Counted from the first letter of the stretch, positions 1 through 8,460 are shown. The stretch is DNA of 64,000 nucleotides from Acidobacteriota bacterium (GCA_003224055.1 QHYE01000020.1:1-64000); one strand, 5' to 3'. Numbers and translations are program-made. The notes: a model not told the origin generated them from the sequence alone.

Positions 1-230
1 ATAAAAGAGCCATTGGCGGAAACTAGGAGATTCTCGGTTCCGTTATTTTGCAGCGTCATGGAAGCGCCCGCCGCCAAGCCGCTGACAGTCCCACCAATCG
101 TGAAGGGGCCGGTGCCGCCTCCGCCGCCCCCTGTACCACCAGAATTGGCGGGAGGACCGCTGCAAGCGGCGAGTGCGAATGAAATCAGGATTATGGGGGC
201 GAAAAAGGAAAATTTTACAAGGGACTTCAT
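1..230 (-). CDS. Secreted lipoprotein, N-terminal part (3' end lies outside the window)
   Basis: Reading leftward from the ATG at 230 gives a basic start (MKSLVKF), a hydrophobic stretch and the lipobox LAAC, so the product should be lipidated at Cys and exported. It is followed by a Gly-rich linker and the segment IGGTVSGLAAGASMTLQNNG, which resembles the repeated beta-sandwich units found in large secreted lipoproteins of Acidobacteria and Burkholderia. The coding frame runs open off the left edge, so length and C-terminal domains are unknown. A kelch remnant lies just upstream in the opposite direction. The lipoprotein call is seen in sequence; any function is unknown. Confidence 0.75.
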   Translation of the reverse strand, partial: MKSLVKFSFFAPIILISFALAACSGPPANSGGTGGGGGGTGPFTIGGTVSGLAAGASMTLQNNGTENLLVSANGSF

Positions 231-519
231 AGCGATCGATTGCTCCTTTGATACCTTGCTCCGAAAAACGGCAGCGAATTTTTCACGCGCTTGCTGCGTT
301 CCCAGGGCTGCTTGAGAAGAATTCTTGTTCCTTCCGAGCCTGGGATTGAGCTTTAGTTGTTTAGTGAACGCCGCCCGGCAATATACCTTGCGACATCTAC
401 TTGTAGACTACTGGGGTCTTTCAGTAAAGGCAATTTGACATAGCAAGGTCTGTGCTTACATAGGCATTATTGTCTTTTTAATATTTATAGGATTTCAGCG
501 GGCGTGAGGAACCGGATGA
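231..519. other. Intergenic region upstream of the lipoprotein gene, with a small palindrome
   Basis: No gene is evident here. A perfect 12-bp palindrome-like element, TCTAC-TT-GTAGA, lies at 396-407 and could be an operator for the leftward lipoprotein gene. It is short, so chance is possible. The region is AT-richer than its surroundings, as expected for a promoter region. Confidence 0.3.
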
Positions 520-714
520 GTGGTTACCGCAATCATCTACCCATACGTGGGCAACGGCCCAGGGTCGCGCTTTGCTCCTGGGTATTGGTATGTGTTAAAT
601 CCTCCGAACAACTCGAGTGAGTTCTGGATCTTCGGCGGGCAAGGCCTCGATTCAGCAGGAACGAACGGCAACGGCTTGCTCAGCGACCTGTGGAGATACC
701 TGCCTTACTCCTAG
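520..714 (+). pseudogene. Kelch-repeat protein, C-terminal remnant
   Basis: About 64 codons remain. The segment PGSRFAPGYW followed by FWIFGGQGLDSAGTNGNGLL and SDLWRYLP is the typical last kelch blade (FGG...DLW) of acidobacterial kelch/galactose-oxidase-like secreted proteins. No signal peptide or further blades precede it in any frame, and the residues between PGYW and the FGG motif are scrambled relative to the family, so this is a decayed 3' fragment. A strong terminator hairpin follows 20 nt after the stop, which supports it having once been a gene end. Confidence 0.5.
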
Positions 715-733
715 ACCGAATGGATTACATCAG

Positions 734-774
734 AAAGGCCGCATGCTTTGACCGAGTCAAAGCATGCGGCCTTT
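734..774 (+). terminator. Strong hairpin terminator with 19-bp perfect stem
   Basis: AAAGGCCGCATGCTTTGAC (734-752) is perfectly complementary to 756-774, with a 3-nt loop CGA and a T-rich tail. It follows the kelch remnant and precedes the metallo-hydrolase gene. Confidence 0.8.
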
Positions 775-948
775 GTGTTTCCGTGGGCTGATTCGATGAC
801 GGGGACGGCTCTTTCGACCGAGAAAACTTGGTAGGGTGGCGACGTAAAGTTGCCTGTATGTGAGGAAAGAGCACGCGGCTTTGCGCTGTCCCTCGGTCGT
901 AGTACGCTGCTGGCAAATCTCAGCCTGGGAAGCCAGGAGGAACCCCTT

Positions 949-1971
949 ATGAAGCGTTTTCTTTTGCTGGCCTTATTTCTGTTGCTACCAGGGAGGTGGC
1001 TGGCGGCGGAGGACTTGTTCGAAATCAAACCAGTCGCCGAAGGGGTCTACGCCGCCATTGCCAAGCCCGCCTACCGAGTGAATTGCAACGCGGCAATCAT
1101 CCTGCTTGAGGACGGCGTACTCGTTGTTGATACACATTCAAAACCTTCGGCGGCGCGCGCCCTGATCGCGCAGATCAAGAAACTGACCGACAAGCCGGTG
1201 AAATACGTGGTGAACACGCATTTTCACTATGACCATTATCAGGGGAACGAGGCCTATCCGAGCGCCTGGCCGGCCGGCATCGAGATCATCTCGTCGGAGG
1301 CAACCCGTGCCAACATTCAGCGGCTCGGCATACCGCGCATCAAGAACGAAATCGTGAGCATGCCGCAAGAGATCGCAAGCTTGAAAAGTGAGTTGGAAAA
1401 GGCGGCAAACGCCGAGAAGAAAGAGGCGATCCGAAAGAATCTTATCCAAGCGGAGGCCTATCTGGCTGAGCTCAAGACCATGCGAGTGACGCTGCCGACC
1501 ATGACTTTCGACCGCAGCCTGATTCTCCACCGTAATGCAAGGACCGTGGAGATTCTATGGCTTGGCCGAGCGCACACAGACGGCGACGTGTGGGTCTTCC
1601 TTCCCAAAGAGAAAGTGTTGGTTACGGGGGATGCGCTTCACGGCTGGACTCCCTTCATGGGCGACAGCTATCCCTATGACTGGATCCAGACGCTGGACGC
1701 CGCCGAGAAACTGGATTTCGACTACGTGATCAGCGGGCATGGGGACGTCATGCAGGGCAAACAAAAGTTTGAACTGTGGAAGCAGTACTTCCGCGACCTG
1801 ATGGACCATACAGCGGCGGCGTACGGCGACGGTACAAGCCTGGAAGAGGCGAAGAAGCGAGTGTCGGAATTGCTCATCTCAAAATACGCTGATAAGTTTG
1901 ATCCCAACTTCCCACGGAGCGTCGGTTCCAATGTCGCAAAGGCATATCAGGTTATCGCTATCGCGCGTTAG
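949..1971 (+). CDS. Secreted metallo-beta-lactamase-fold hydrolase
   Basis: This 340-residue protein starts at the ATG with AGGAGGA 8 nt upstream; a longer frame from 850 has no such site. Residues 1-20 are a Sec signal peptide (MKRFLLLALFLLLPGRWLAA). The zinc motif THFHYDH (HxHxDH) lies near residue 90, with later VTGDAL and SGHGD segments supplying the remaining metal ligands of the fold. A charged helical insertion (about residues 135-170) sits between the first zinc motif and the second half. The family hydrolyses many substrates (beta-lactams, thioesters, sulfatides), so the substrate cannot be named. It stands alone, between a terminator and a poorly coding region. Confidence 0.9.
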   Translation: MKRFLLLALFLLLPGRWLAAEDLFEIKPVAEGVYAAIAKPAYRVNCNAAIILLEDGVLVVDTHSKPSAARALIAQIKKLTDKPVKYVVNTHFHYDHYQGNEAYPSAWPAGIEIISSEATRANIQRLGIPRIKNEIVSMPQEIASLKSELEKAANAEKKEAIRKNLIQAEAYLAELKTMRVTLPTMTFDRSLILHRNARTVEILWLGRAHTDGDVWVFLPKEKVLVTGDALHGWTPFMGDSYPYDWIQTLDAAEKLDFDYVISGHGDVMQGKQKFELWKQYFRDLMDHTAAAYGDGTSLEEAKKRVSELLISKYADKFDPNFPRSVGSNVAKAYQVIAIAR

Positions 1972-2107
1972 GCGGGGGACCAGGGTACAGAAGGGCACGA
2001 TGTAATGTGCCCCTACGCAGACAAAGGCGAAGAACACTGGCGGGTGGCCAGCCAGCAAACTTCTACGCCGACGGGGATAGTGGCTCTCTGAATCATCGGC
2101 AAGCCGG

Positions 2108-2368
2108 CTACTTGCTGATCAAACCGAGCGCGCGGGCGTGGTTCGAACAGAGAAAGAGATGCAGGTAGGGATTCTGGCCGGAATTCCATTCCGTCCAACG
2201 GTGCTCCCAATCCGGCCTTCGGTAATCGCAGGCATACTGGCCAAGGATTGCCACCGGAGGCGCCGCGCCCGAAGAGATTCGCGCATAGAAAATGAGCTCT
2301 GCGCGGCACTCCGCGCCAGCGGAAGTATCCTCCACGGCGACCTTCTTCTTTTGTTCCGGGGCGCTCAT
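2108..2368 (-). CDS. Small hypothetical protein, coupled to the preceding gene
   Basis: An 86-residue protein begins at an ATG that overlaps the TGA of the upstream small ORF (ATGA), which suggests translational coupling. It has a charged N-terminus (MSAPEQKKKVAVED) and ends with a Trp/His-rich part (RPDWEHRWTEWNSG). No family is recognised. Three cysteines are present but form no obvious metal site. Coding status rests on the coupling and on a plausible composition only, so confidence is low. Confidence 0.35.
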   Translation of the reverse strand: MSAPEQKKKVAVEDTSAGAECRAELIFYARISSGAAPPVAILGQYACDYRRPDWEHRWTEWNSGQNPYLHLFLCSNHARALGLISK

Positions 2369-2544
2369 TGGAGGGCCGGCCTGGAAACGAAATAAAGCAA
2401 AGCAAGAGCGAAGGGGCAGAGCACTGCGCCGGCGATGAGATTGTCCGCGGAGGCCGCCCGTCGCTGCGCGATGGAGTCGACGATAATGAAGGTGCCGAGT
2501 GAAATCGAGATTTGCGAAAGGCTCCAGATTCGGCGCAGCTTCAT
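2365..2544 (-). CDS. Small putative membrane protein
   Basis: A 59-residue frame starting MKLRRIWSLSQISISLG holds two hydrophobic stretches separated by a short polar, Arg-containing turn (QRRAASADN), which suggests a two-helix membrane hairpin. No clear ribosome binding site precedes the ATG, and the frame stays open further upstream, so the start is uncertain. Its stop overlaps the next small gene by four bases. No family is recognised. Confidence 0.3.
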   Translation of the reverse strand: MKLRRIWSLSQISISLGTFIIVDSIAQRRAASADNLIAGAVLCPFALALLYFVSRPALQ

Positions 2545-3089
2545 GGATGGAAGAGTATTTACCTGCTGAGGGGCCCACTCGCGGAAATTGCGGGCGTTCG
2601 GGATGGCAACCGCCGGAACACGACCGGAGAAGTCAAACTGGAAATTGCATGTTGATGGAAAAAGAGGCGGCCAGCGGCGGTGAGAGCCTCTGGTTTGCGA
2701 AACGGGGGTTGCGGGCGCACAACTTGGGAAGTCTGAGAGTGGCGGCGGCGACAAAAATCCGCAGATACTCAAGCTAAAACGCGCGGACCGTCCATCCAAG
2801 TGGGCCATTACCGGGGCCCCTCGGTGATTACGCGTTTACGCAATGGGGTAACTTGATCGGCACTGTAACGTTTGTTTCTGTTTGCTCGCGAAGCAGTTCG
2901 GTCTCTTTCGGTGAGCTCCGGGGATGAAAGCTCAGCCAAACGTGGCCTGCTGCAAGTTCTGGTTGGGATTCCAACCATATTTATTCCGGCAACACGCCTT
3001 TTTGATTCGCCATTTAGGCTAGTGCGCATCTCTGAGGGGGGCATCCCGATCCAAGTCTCCCTGCTTTTTTCTTCATGCTTGGAGGGCGC
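2545..3089. other. Intergenic stretch with no supported gene
   Basis: Open frames exist on both strands but lack ribosome binding sites, recognisable domains and convincing composition. I see no RNA gene or repeat. It separates the leftward small-ORF pair from the rightward secreted peptide gene and probably holds promoters for both. Confidence 0.4.
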
Positions 3090-3293
3090 ATGTCTAAACT
3101 GAAGGTGCTATTTATTCTGTGCATGGTTGTTTTGTTCGCTGCTATAGCGGTATTTCCGAATCTGGGCCACGCTGGAGCCTTCCAGGGTAGCCAGCTGAGT
3201 GGGGCGTCGCCGTCCGCCACCCCAATGGAGATTTTGACAGCCGATGGTGGCGATCCGCAGCCGCCACCAATGCCACTGCCCCGCCGTGGCTAG
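3090..3293 (+). CDS. Small secreted peptide with Pro-rich tail
   Basis: A 67-residue product starts at the ATG with GGAGGG 3 nt upstream. Residues 1-30 form a signal peptide or membrane anchor (KLKVLFILCMVVLFAAIAVF), and the mature part is short, Ser/Pro/Gly-rich and ends DPQPPPMPLPRRG. No cysteines occur after the signal. A 15-bp hairpin follows 15 nt after the stop. No family is recognised; a secreted peptide or a single-pass membrane microprotein are both possible. Confidence 0.55.
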   Translation: MSKLKVLFILCMVVLFAAIAVFPNLGHAGAFQGSQLSGASPSATPMEILTADGGDPQPPPMPLPRRG

Positions 3294-3308
3294 CCGCATA
3301 GGGCGAAA

Positions 3309-3347
3309 CTGAGGGGGGAAGGGTGCTCTGCGCCCTTCCCCCCTCAG
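3309..3347 (+). terminator. 15-bp perfect hairpin after the small secreted peptide gene
   Basis: CTGAGGGGGGAAGGG (3309-3323) pairs perfectly with 3333-3347 across a 9-nt loop. No T-tract follows, so it may act as an mRNA-stabilising 3' end or a factor-assisted terminator rather than a classical intrinsic terminator. Confidence 0.55.
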
Positions 3348-3398
3348 CCATGTTAGGATTCCACCGACGCGGCCCTCACAGATCTGCGCCGGAGGAAA

Positions 3399-4160
3399 AT
3401 GCTCGGCCAAACTATCTGGTGGAGCTGCATTGCCCTTGAGACCTTTTTGCTCGTGAGGGGCTTTGCAGGCAGGCTTTGGGCTCGCTATCCTGTTTTCTAC
3501 GCCTATATTTCCTTTGTGTGGCTGCAATCTCTTCTGCGCTTTTCCATCTTTCATTTACGCCCGCAACAGTACAAGCCGGTTTATTGGATCACGGAAGGGC
3601 TCGGCGTTCTGGCCGGCTGCGCGGTTGTCTTTGAGATTTATCGCGTGGGGCTCGCCGCGTATCCCGGCACCGCTCGAATGGCGCGAAATCTGCTCGGCTT
3701 CGTATCTGTCTTAGCGTTAACGAAAGCGCTTGTGGATACGTGGAACGATCCTCAATGGTGGCTGATCGCCACGACCATGGATTTGGAGAGGCTGCTAAGG
3801 ACGGTGCAGAGTTTCGCGATCCTCGCGCTAGTGGTTCTCTTCCTGTTTTATGCGATTCCGTTTGGGAGGAATTTGAGGGGTATCCTCCTGGGTTATGGTG
3901 TGTTCGTCGGACTCAGCGTAATTCAGTTGACGTTTGTTACCGATAGCAGTAGCCGGTTTCATAATTTTTGGTCGTACGCCAGTCCCGGATCGTACTTCAT
4001 CGTCCTCGGGGTATGGATGGTCCACCTTTGGTCGTATGTCCCGAACCCGGAGCCGAAGACAGCGGTGCGGCTCGAGGAGCAATACCAAAGAGTGGCGGCG
4101 GCGACGGCCCAGCGGCTGAGAGAAGCGCGCGGGTACCTCGCCAAGGCGGTGCGCTCGTGA
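3399..4160 (+). CDS. Polytopic integral membrane protein of unknown function
   Basis: A 253-residue protein with GGAGGAAA directly before the ATG. It is dominated by about six to seven hydrophobic helices (for example FAILALVVLFLFYAIPF and SYFIVLGVWMVHLW) with aromatic-rich turns, and ends in a charged cytoplasmic tail (EEQYQRVAAATAQRLREARG). No catalytic motif or transporter signature is visible. It is the first gene of a tight three-gene rightward operon, and its TGA overlaps the GTG of the next gene, so the products are likely made together. Function unknown. Confidence 0.8.
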   Translation: MLGQTIWWSCIALETFLLVRGFAGRLWARYPVFYAYISFVWLQSLLRFSIFHLRPQQYKPVYWITEGLGVLAGCAVVFEIYRVGLAAYPGTARMARNLLGFVSVLALTKALVDTWNDPQWWLIATTMDLERLLRTVQSFAILALVVLFLFYAIPFGRNLRGILLGYGVFVGLSVIQLTFVTDSSSRFHNFWSYASPGSYFIVLGVWMVHLWSYVPNPEPKTAVRLEEQYQRVAAATAQRLREARGYLAKAVRS

Positions 4161-4717
4161 TCGGCGTATGGGGTGCGCTTGCCGGCGCACTCGTATTGCT
4201 GCTCGTGTTGCTCGCGTGGGTGCGGGCGGAAGCATCGTCGAAAGATTCTCGTTCCGACTGGGGCGCGGCAGATCAAGAGCAGAGCGAGGGCGAGAGCGTG
4301 GAGGCCTGTTCACCGGAGATTGTTTCGCAGCTCTTTTCCGCAGCCGACTCAAAATTCATTTCGGGACTCGAATCGCCCGGCTTGGAGAATCTATTTCGAC
4401 GGGAGCGCACGGCCGTTGCGCTCCATTGGGTGCAAGAGACTTCCGCATTCATCAGCAAGGTTATGCGTCGGCATTTGGAAGCGAGCCGCCTGCGTGCCGA
4501 CCTTGAGATCGCCACTGAAGCCAGGATTTTCCTGCAATACGCCCGGCTCAAGCTGTATTGCGGAATTCTCTTTGTGCTCATTGGCTTGCTCGGTCCGCAA
4601 AGGCTGGCAGGCACGGCGCTGCACGCAGAAAGGTTCATTCAGCGCGTCGGCGAAGGGCTGGTGGAATTCCAATCAGCAGCTCAGCTGCGGGAACCGGAAG
4701 GGTCTGAATCGCTTTAA
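4157..4717 (+). CDS. Membrane-anchored hypothetical protein, translationally coupled
   Basis: A 186-residue protein starts at a GTG that overlaps the upstream stop (GTGA). An N-terminal helix (IGVWGALAGALVLLLVLLAW) anchors it. A charged region of about 110 residues follows, then a second hydrophobic segment (LYCGILFVLIGLLG) and a C-terminal tail. The central part (PEIVSQLFSAADSKFISGLE...ERTAVALHWV) looks helical and globular but matches no domain I know. It likely acts with the polytopic protein encoded just before it. Confidence 0.7.
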   Translation: MIGVWGALAGALVLLLVLLAWVRAEASSKDSRSDWGAADQEQSEGESVEACSPEIVSQLFSAADSKFISGLESPGLENLFRRERTAVALHWVQETSAFISKVMRRHLEASRLRADLEIATEARIFLQYARLKLYCGILFVLIGLLGPQRLAGTALHAERFIQRVGEGLVEFQSAAQLREPEGSESL

Positions 4718-4755
4718 GATCGCTCGTTGCCTGTGGAGGCTGGGATCACGAACGC

Positions 4756-5202
4756 ATGAGCGCCATGGTCAAGCCGTTGCCGGTGCAGGAGGCCTACGAG
4801 GATCTCTTGCAGCGCTCGCTTTCCAGGATTCCCTGCGACCTGGGGCGTTTGCTGTACCTTGCCTCCACCAGGGATTACAACACGGGAAACTATCACCACG
4901 ATGGGCTTGCCGATCGTTTCAGCGTGAAAGTGGCTCGCAGCGCGCTGGAGATCGCCCACCGCCAGGCTTTTTACAAGGTTGCCGCTCTTTCACTGGAAGA
5001 ACTGGTTCGCGACCTGGCGGCGTACCTGGAATCTTCCCGGGAAAATCCAGAAGAATTCCTGCGCACCTGGCAGCGGCTGGAGCCTTACCGCATCGCGATT
5101 CCGATGGAAGTGAATCCCACGGTCGCGCGTCTTTTTGCGTCAAACGTCAGACTCGCCTTGGCAGTTTTGCGCTTGCGTCAGTCGACTCGTGCAGATCGGT
5201 GA
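4756..5202 (+). CDS. Hypothetical cytoplasmic helical protein
   Basis: A 148-residue soluble, mostly helical protein rich in Leu, Arg and Glu, with no signal peptide or membrane segment. The ATG at 4756 is used; a second ATG three codons on is equally possible. It is the third gene of the operon starting at 3399. Its last 56 bases overlap, tail to tail, the 3' end of the oppositely oriented XRE regulator gene. No domain is recognised. Confidence 0.65.
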   Translation: MSAMVKPLPVQEAYEDLLQRSLSRIPCDLGRLLYLASTRDYNTGNYHHDGLADRFSVKVARSALEIAHRQAFYKVAALSLEELVRDLAAYLESSRENPEEFLRTWQRLEPYRIAIPMEVNPTVARLFASNVRLALAVLRLRQSTRADR

Positions 5203-5959
5203 GCCTCATTGCCACGGCCGCCACCTGCCCGACGATCTCGGCATCGGTCCCATACTTGAATTTCCTCACGCTGCATGGAGAAAGCGGGTGGGGGAGCAGA
5301 AGCAACTGGTCGTCCAAGAGGTCACACCAGGAACAAGCATAGCCGTCGCGCAGCTCCACAAAATAAATGGGGCGGTCGAATTCGGTGCGCCAGCGAAGCG
5401 GCTGCATCTTGCGGACGCGGGAATCGATCTGCACGAAGGAACCGGGGCGCAGCAGCGGGTAAAGCGTGAAATCCTGCAGCCCGACGTACCCATACTGGCT
5501 GTGGCGGATATCCAGGTGCTGAATGAGGGCGATGGGGACTTCTCCCCACAGTTCGACCATGCGCGAAAGAAGATTGGTGTTATCCAGATCGAAGGACCGG
5601 TCGAAACGTACGGGGAACGAAACCGTACGATCCGCGTCACAGACCTCCAATTCAGCCAAGTGCGTGTACGGGAGAGGGGACGCGAGCTGATGAAGGCCCA
5701 GCTTTTGCAGGTCGAGGCCGTAAAGAAGCAGGAGATCGGTGAACTTCGTCCGGTAGATGGCGCTCAGGCTGTAGAGCTTGAAGATGCTCGGGACGGAGTC
5801 CGAATTCTCGATTTGCGTGAGCCAGGCGTTGGAGATCTGGTATTCCGGATTATGCTCCGCGCTGGCAATCTTCTGGCTCAACTCCGCCACATCGCGCGTG
5901 GTTATGCCCAGCCGCAGCCGCAGCTCCTTCAGTTGTTCGTTGGGCAATCGCGTAGTCAC
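5147..5959 (-). CDS. XRE-family HTH transcriptional regulator with S24-like C-terminal region
   Basis: A 270-residue protein starting at GTG. Residues 5-65 form a helix-turn-helix of the Cro/C1 type (LKELRLRLGITTRDVAELSQ, then NAWLTQIENSDSVPS). The C-terminal half contains GSFVQIDSRVRKMQ and a final GQVAAVAMRL stretch reminiscent of the LexA/CI S24 peptidase fold, but I see no clear Ser/Lys catalytic pair. It converges on and overlaps the 3' end of the uncharacterised operon at 3399-5202, so antisense coupling or local control of that operon is possible but not shown. Confidence 0.8.
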   Translation of the reverse strand: MTTRLPNEQLKELRLRLGITTRDVAELSQKIASAEHNPEYQISNAWLTQIENSDSVPSIFKLYSLSAIYRTKFTDLLLLYGLDLQKLGLHQLASPLPYTHLAELEVCDADRTVSFPVRFDRSFDLDNTNLLSRMVELWGEVPIALIQHLDIRHSQYGYVGLQDFTLYPLLRPGSFVQIDSRVRKMQPLRWRTEFDRPIYFVELRDGYACSWCDLLDDQLLLLPHPLSPCSVRKFKYGTDAEIVGQVAAVAMRLTDLHESTDASAKLPRRV

Positions 5960-6043
5960 GGCTTCTTATCTTACCTCAAGCAGGACGGCATCGCGGTGGA
6001 GTGACTTGTAGCAGGGAAAAGCGCCCGGGAGCAAAATCTGCGG

Positions 6044-6484
6044 CTACTTGCTGATCACTCCGAGGTGACTGGCGATGCAGCGCCATTGGCCATTCTTTTT
6101 CATCCAGGTGTCCGTGAAACGCCCCTGATGCTGGTAGGACTTCCCTTTAAACGTGCCTTTCTCGTGGGTGGCGCCGATGATGACGACGGTATCGCCGTGG
6201 CGGTGAAGTTTCATGTTATCGGATGCTTCCACGGAGAGCTGGTAGGACTTGTCGCGGATGGATTCCAGGAATTGGGGCTTGGACATTACCGTTCCGTCGT
6301 AGTCGGTGAAGACGAAGTCATCGTCCAGCAATTTCCCCATGGCCTCCGCGTCATGATGGAGCTGCATCTGGTTCCAGAGATTCTCGAGAGCAATGATTTT
6401 TGTTTCGTCGCCCTGCGCTCTCGAAATACTCTGCGCAAAGGTAAGGCAAGTGAAGACGAGCAAGAGGGGAAGAGCGCGTCGCAT
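6044..6484 (-). CDS. Secreted NTF2-like (DUF4440/SnoaL-type) protein
   Basis: A 146-residue protein. AAGGAG lies 8 nt before the ATG at 6484, so the in-frame ATG seven codons upstream is rejected. Residues 1-23 are a signal peptide (RRALPLLLVFTCLTFAQSIS). The mature part shows the NTF2-like pattern: ALENLWNQMQLHHDAEAMGK, LLDDDFVFTDYDG, then a TDTWMKKNGQWRC strand near the end. These proteins form cone-shaped folds that bind small ligands or act as lyases or isomerases. No specific function can be assigned. Confidence 0.85.
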   Translation of the reverse strand: MRRALPLLLVFTCLTFAQSISRAQGDETKIIALENLWNQMQLHHDAEAMGKLLDDDFVFTDYDGTVMSKPQFLESIRDKSYQLSVEASDNMKLHRHGDTVVIIGATHEKGTFKGKSYQHQGRFTDTWMKKNGQWRCIASHLGVISK

Positions 6485-6795
6485 GGCATCAGCTCCTTGG
6501 GTCAATCATAAGTCCTGAGTCAGCGCTATGATTCCATCGAAGATGGTACGAAAGCAATTCCAGCATCGTAGAGAATCAGTTAAAGCGGCTCCGAATTAGC
6601 CGCCGCGCATTTCAAAGGTCCGGGCCTTGGATTTGGCGCGTCCCGCCCCTGCCAATTTGTCCGTTGCGCCGGTACGGTGATTGCGCGAAAATTGGAATTC
6701 CCGCCGTGGCCGGAAGCTCCCCCGAAATCGTTCCCGCGGGCGGCTCGCGGCCTGTAAACGCGGCTTATGTACTGGAAAAAGAAGGACAAAATCCC
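6485..6795. other. Divergent intergenic region
   Basis: About 310 bases lie between the leftward NTF2-like gene and the rightward aminotransferase. No gene, RNA or repeat is recognisable. The region probably carries both promoters. Confidence 0.4.
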
Positions 6796-8004
6796 ATGAC
6801 GCAGCCCATTGGCGAACTCAACCCTCCGGTTCGTTTGATGCTGACCCCGGGACCCTCCTCGATCGATCCGCGCGTGTACCGCGCCATGGCCACTCCACTC
6901 GTAGGGCACATGGATCCGTGGTTCAAGGGCTGCATGGAAGAGACGCAAATCCTGATGCGTCAGATTTTTCAAACGGAAAACCGGGTCACCATGCCACTTT
7001 CGGCTTCGGGCTCCGGCGGGATCGAAGCGTCGGTGCTGAACTCGCTGGAAGAAGGCGACGAGGGCATCGTGGCCGTGAACGGCGTATTTTCCGAGCGCAT
7101 GTATGAGATCGGCATTCGTGCTTCGTCGAAAGTCATCAAGGTCGAGGCCCCGTACGGCAAGCCGGTTGATCCGGAAGACGTGCGCCGCGCCGCCAAGGGC
7201 AAGAAGATCAAAATTATCGGTTTGGCGCATGGAGAAACTTCGACAGGCGTCTTCACTGGAATCGAAGCGTATCGAAAGCTCGCCGACGAAGTTGGCGCGC
7301 TCCTGGTGGTGGACACCGTGGCGTCGCTTGCTGCCGTGCCGTTGCACGTGGACCGCGAACGCATCGACATTTGTTTCAGCGGTTCGCAAAAAGCCATCAG
7401 TGCGCCCCCGGGAATGTCGCCGATCACCGTCAGTCCGGCCGCCGAAGAAGTCTTTCGCAAGCGCAAGACGAAAGTGCAGAGCTGGTATTTCGACCTGACG
7501 ACGGCGATGAATTATTGGGGCAAGGACCGCCTCTACCATCACACGCCGCCGATCTCGCTGATTTTCGCGTTGCGCGAAGCCATGCGGCTGGTGCTGGAAG
7601 AAGGCTTGGAAGCGCGGTGGGAGCGGCACCGCACGAATCAACTCGCTTTAATTGCGGGGCTCGAGGCCATGGGATTGGACCTGCTGGTGACGAATCCGGC
7701 GGATCGTCTGCCGACGGTCACTGCCGTAATGATTCCAGGGGGCGTTGACGATGCGAAAGTGCGCAATCAATTGCTCGACGAATTCAATATCGAAATCGCC
7801 GGCGGATTCGGAGCGGTGAAAGGCAAGATCTGGCGAGTCGGCTTGATGGGCTACTGCAGCCAGAAGGCGAACGTGCTGCTGTTCCTCGCTGCGTTTGAAA
7901 AAGTGTTGCTAGATCAGGGCTTCCGCGTGCCGAGCGGCGCAGGCGTCGGAGCGGCGATTCGGAGTTACAGCCAAGTGGAAACGGCCGCCGCAGTCAGCAG
8001 ATAG
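6796..8004 (+). CDS. PLP-dependent class V aminotransferase (alanine/serine-glyoxylate type)
   Basis: A 402-residue fold-type I aminotransferase. The ATG preceded by GAAGGA is preferred over the longer frame. Visible features are the LTPGPSSIDPRV N-terminus typical of the alanine-glyoxylate/serine-pyruvate group, the substrate-side GSGGIEA loop, VVDTVASLAAVPL with the PLP-binding Asp, and the Schiff-base lysine in FSGSQKAISAPPG. The C-terminal part ends GLMGYCSQKANVLLFLAAFE, as expected for this group. It probably moves amino groups between alanine, serine or glycine and glyoxylate or pyruvate in the cytoplasm. It is followed after 56 nt by a small co-directional gene. Confidence 0.9.
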   Translation: MTQPIGELNPPVRLMLTPGPSSIDPRVYRAMATPLVGHMDPWFKGCMEETQILMRQIFQTENRVTMPLSASGSGGIEASVLNSLEEGDEGIVAVNGVFSERMYEIGIRASSKVIKVEAPYGKPVDPEDVRRAAKGKKIKIIGLAHGETSTGVFTGIEAYRKLADEVGALLVVDTVASLAAVPLHVDRERIDICFSGSQKAISAPPGMSPITVSPAAEEVFRKRKTKVQSWYFDLTTAMNYWGKDRLYHHTPPISLIFALREAMRLVLEEGLEARWERHRTNQLALIAGLEAMGLDLLVTNPADRLPTVTAVMIPGGVDDAKVRNQLLDEFNIEIAGGFGAVKGKIWRVGLMGYCSQKANVLLFLAAFEKVLLDQGFRVPSGAGVGAAIRSYSQVETAAAVSR

Positions 8005-8060
8005 GGAATTAGAAATAGAAATTTGAAAACGGAAATTCGAGGAAAGAAAAGGGAGATTGC

Positions 8061-8435
8061 TTGACAACACGCCCCGTACTCGCGAATGCCGGCGCCATGA
8101 GCCAATTCATCGGAGCCTTTGAAGTGACCTCGAAGTTGAGCGGCCAAACTTATCAGTGCCGCTTCTCGCACATGTGGAACGGGATCGCCACGCGGCACGC
8201 GGACACCATCGACACCAAGTTTTTTGTGGACGGCGCCGCGCACGTCGTCGGACTGGCACATACCGCTTTCGTGAAGTTCCGTGAAAAGAGCAAGCGCGAC
8301 TTGACCGACCGCGAAGCCAGCTTTATCGCCGCGGAATATTTGCGCGAGCGTCTCGAAGAGGATGATCTGCGCCCGCTGTACGACGTGCCGGAGAGCGAAG
8401 TTCTGCGCTTGATCGCACAAATTGGCATAAAATAG
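8061..8435 (+). CDS. Small hypothetical protein with TTG start
   Basis: A 124-residue soluble protein. AAGGGAGA lies 5-6 nt before the TTG at 8061; the first ATG, twelve codons in, has no ribosome binding site. Its sequence (SKLSGQTYQCRFSHMWNGIA; VDGAAHVVGLAHTAFVKFRE) matches no family I recognise. It follows the aminotransferase by 56 nt and ends before a clear intrinsic terminator, so the two form a transcription unit. Confidence 0.65.
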   Translation: MTTRPVLANAGAMSQFIGAFEVTSKLSGQTYQCRFSHMWNGIATRHADTIDTKFFVDGAAHVVGLAHTAFVKFREKSKRDLTDREASFIAAEYLRERLEEDDLRPLYDVPESEVLRLIAQIGIK

Positions 8436-8460
8436 CAATTCTCAGCTAGGAAGTGGAAGC

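Noticed and set aside
2872-3102. Rightward 76-codon open frame
   Set aside because: No ribosome binding site or recognisable domain, and it overlaps the start of the better-supported secreted peptide.
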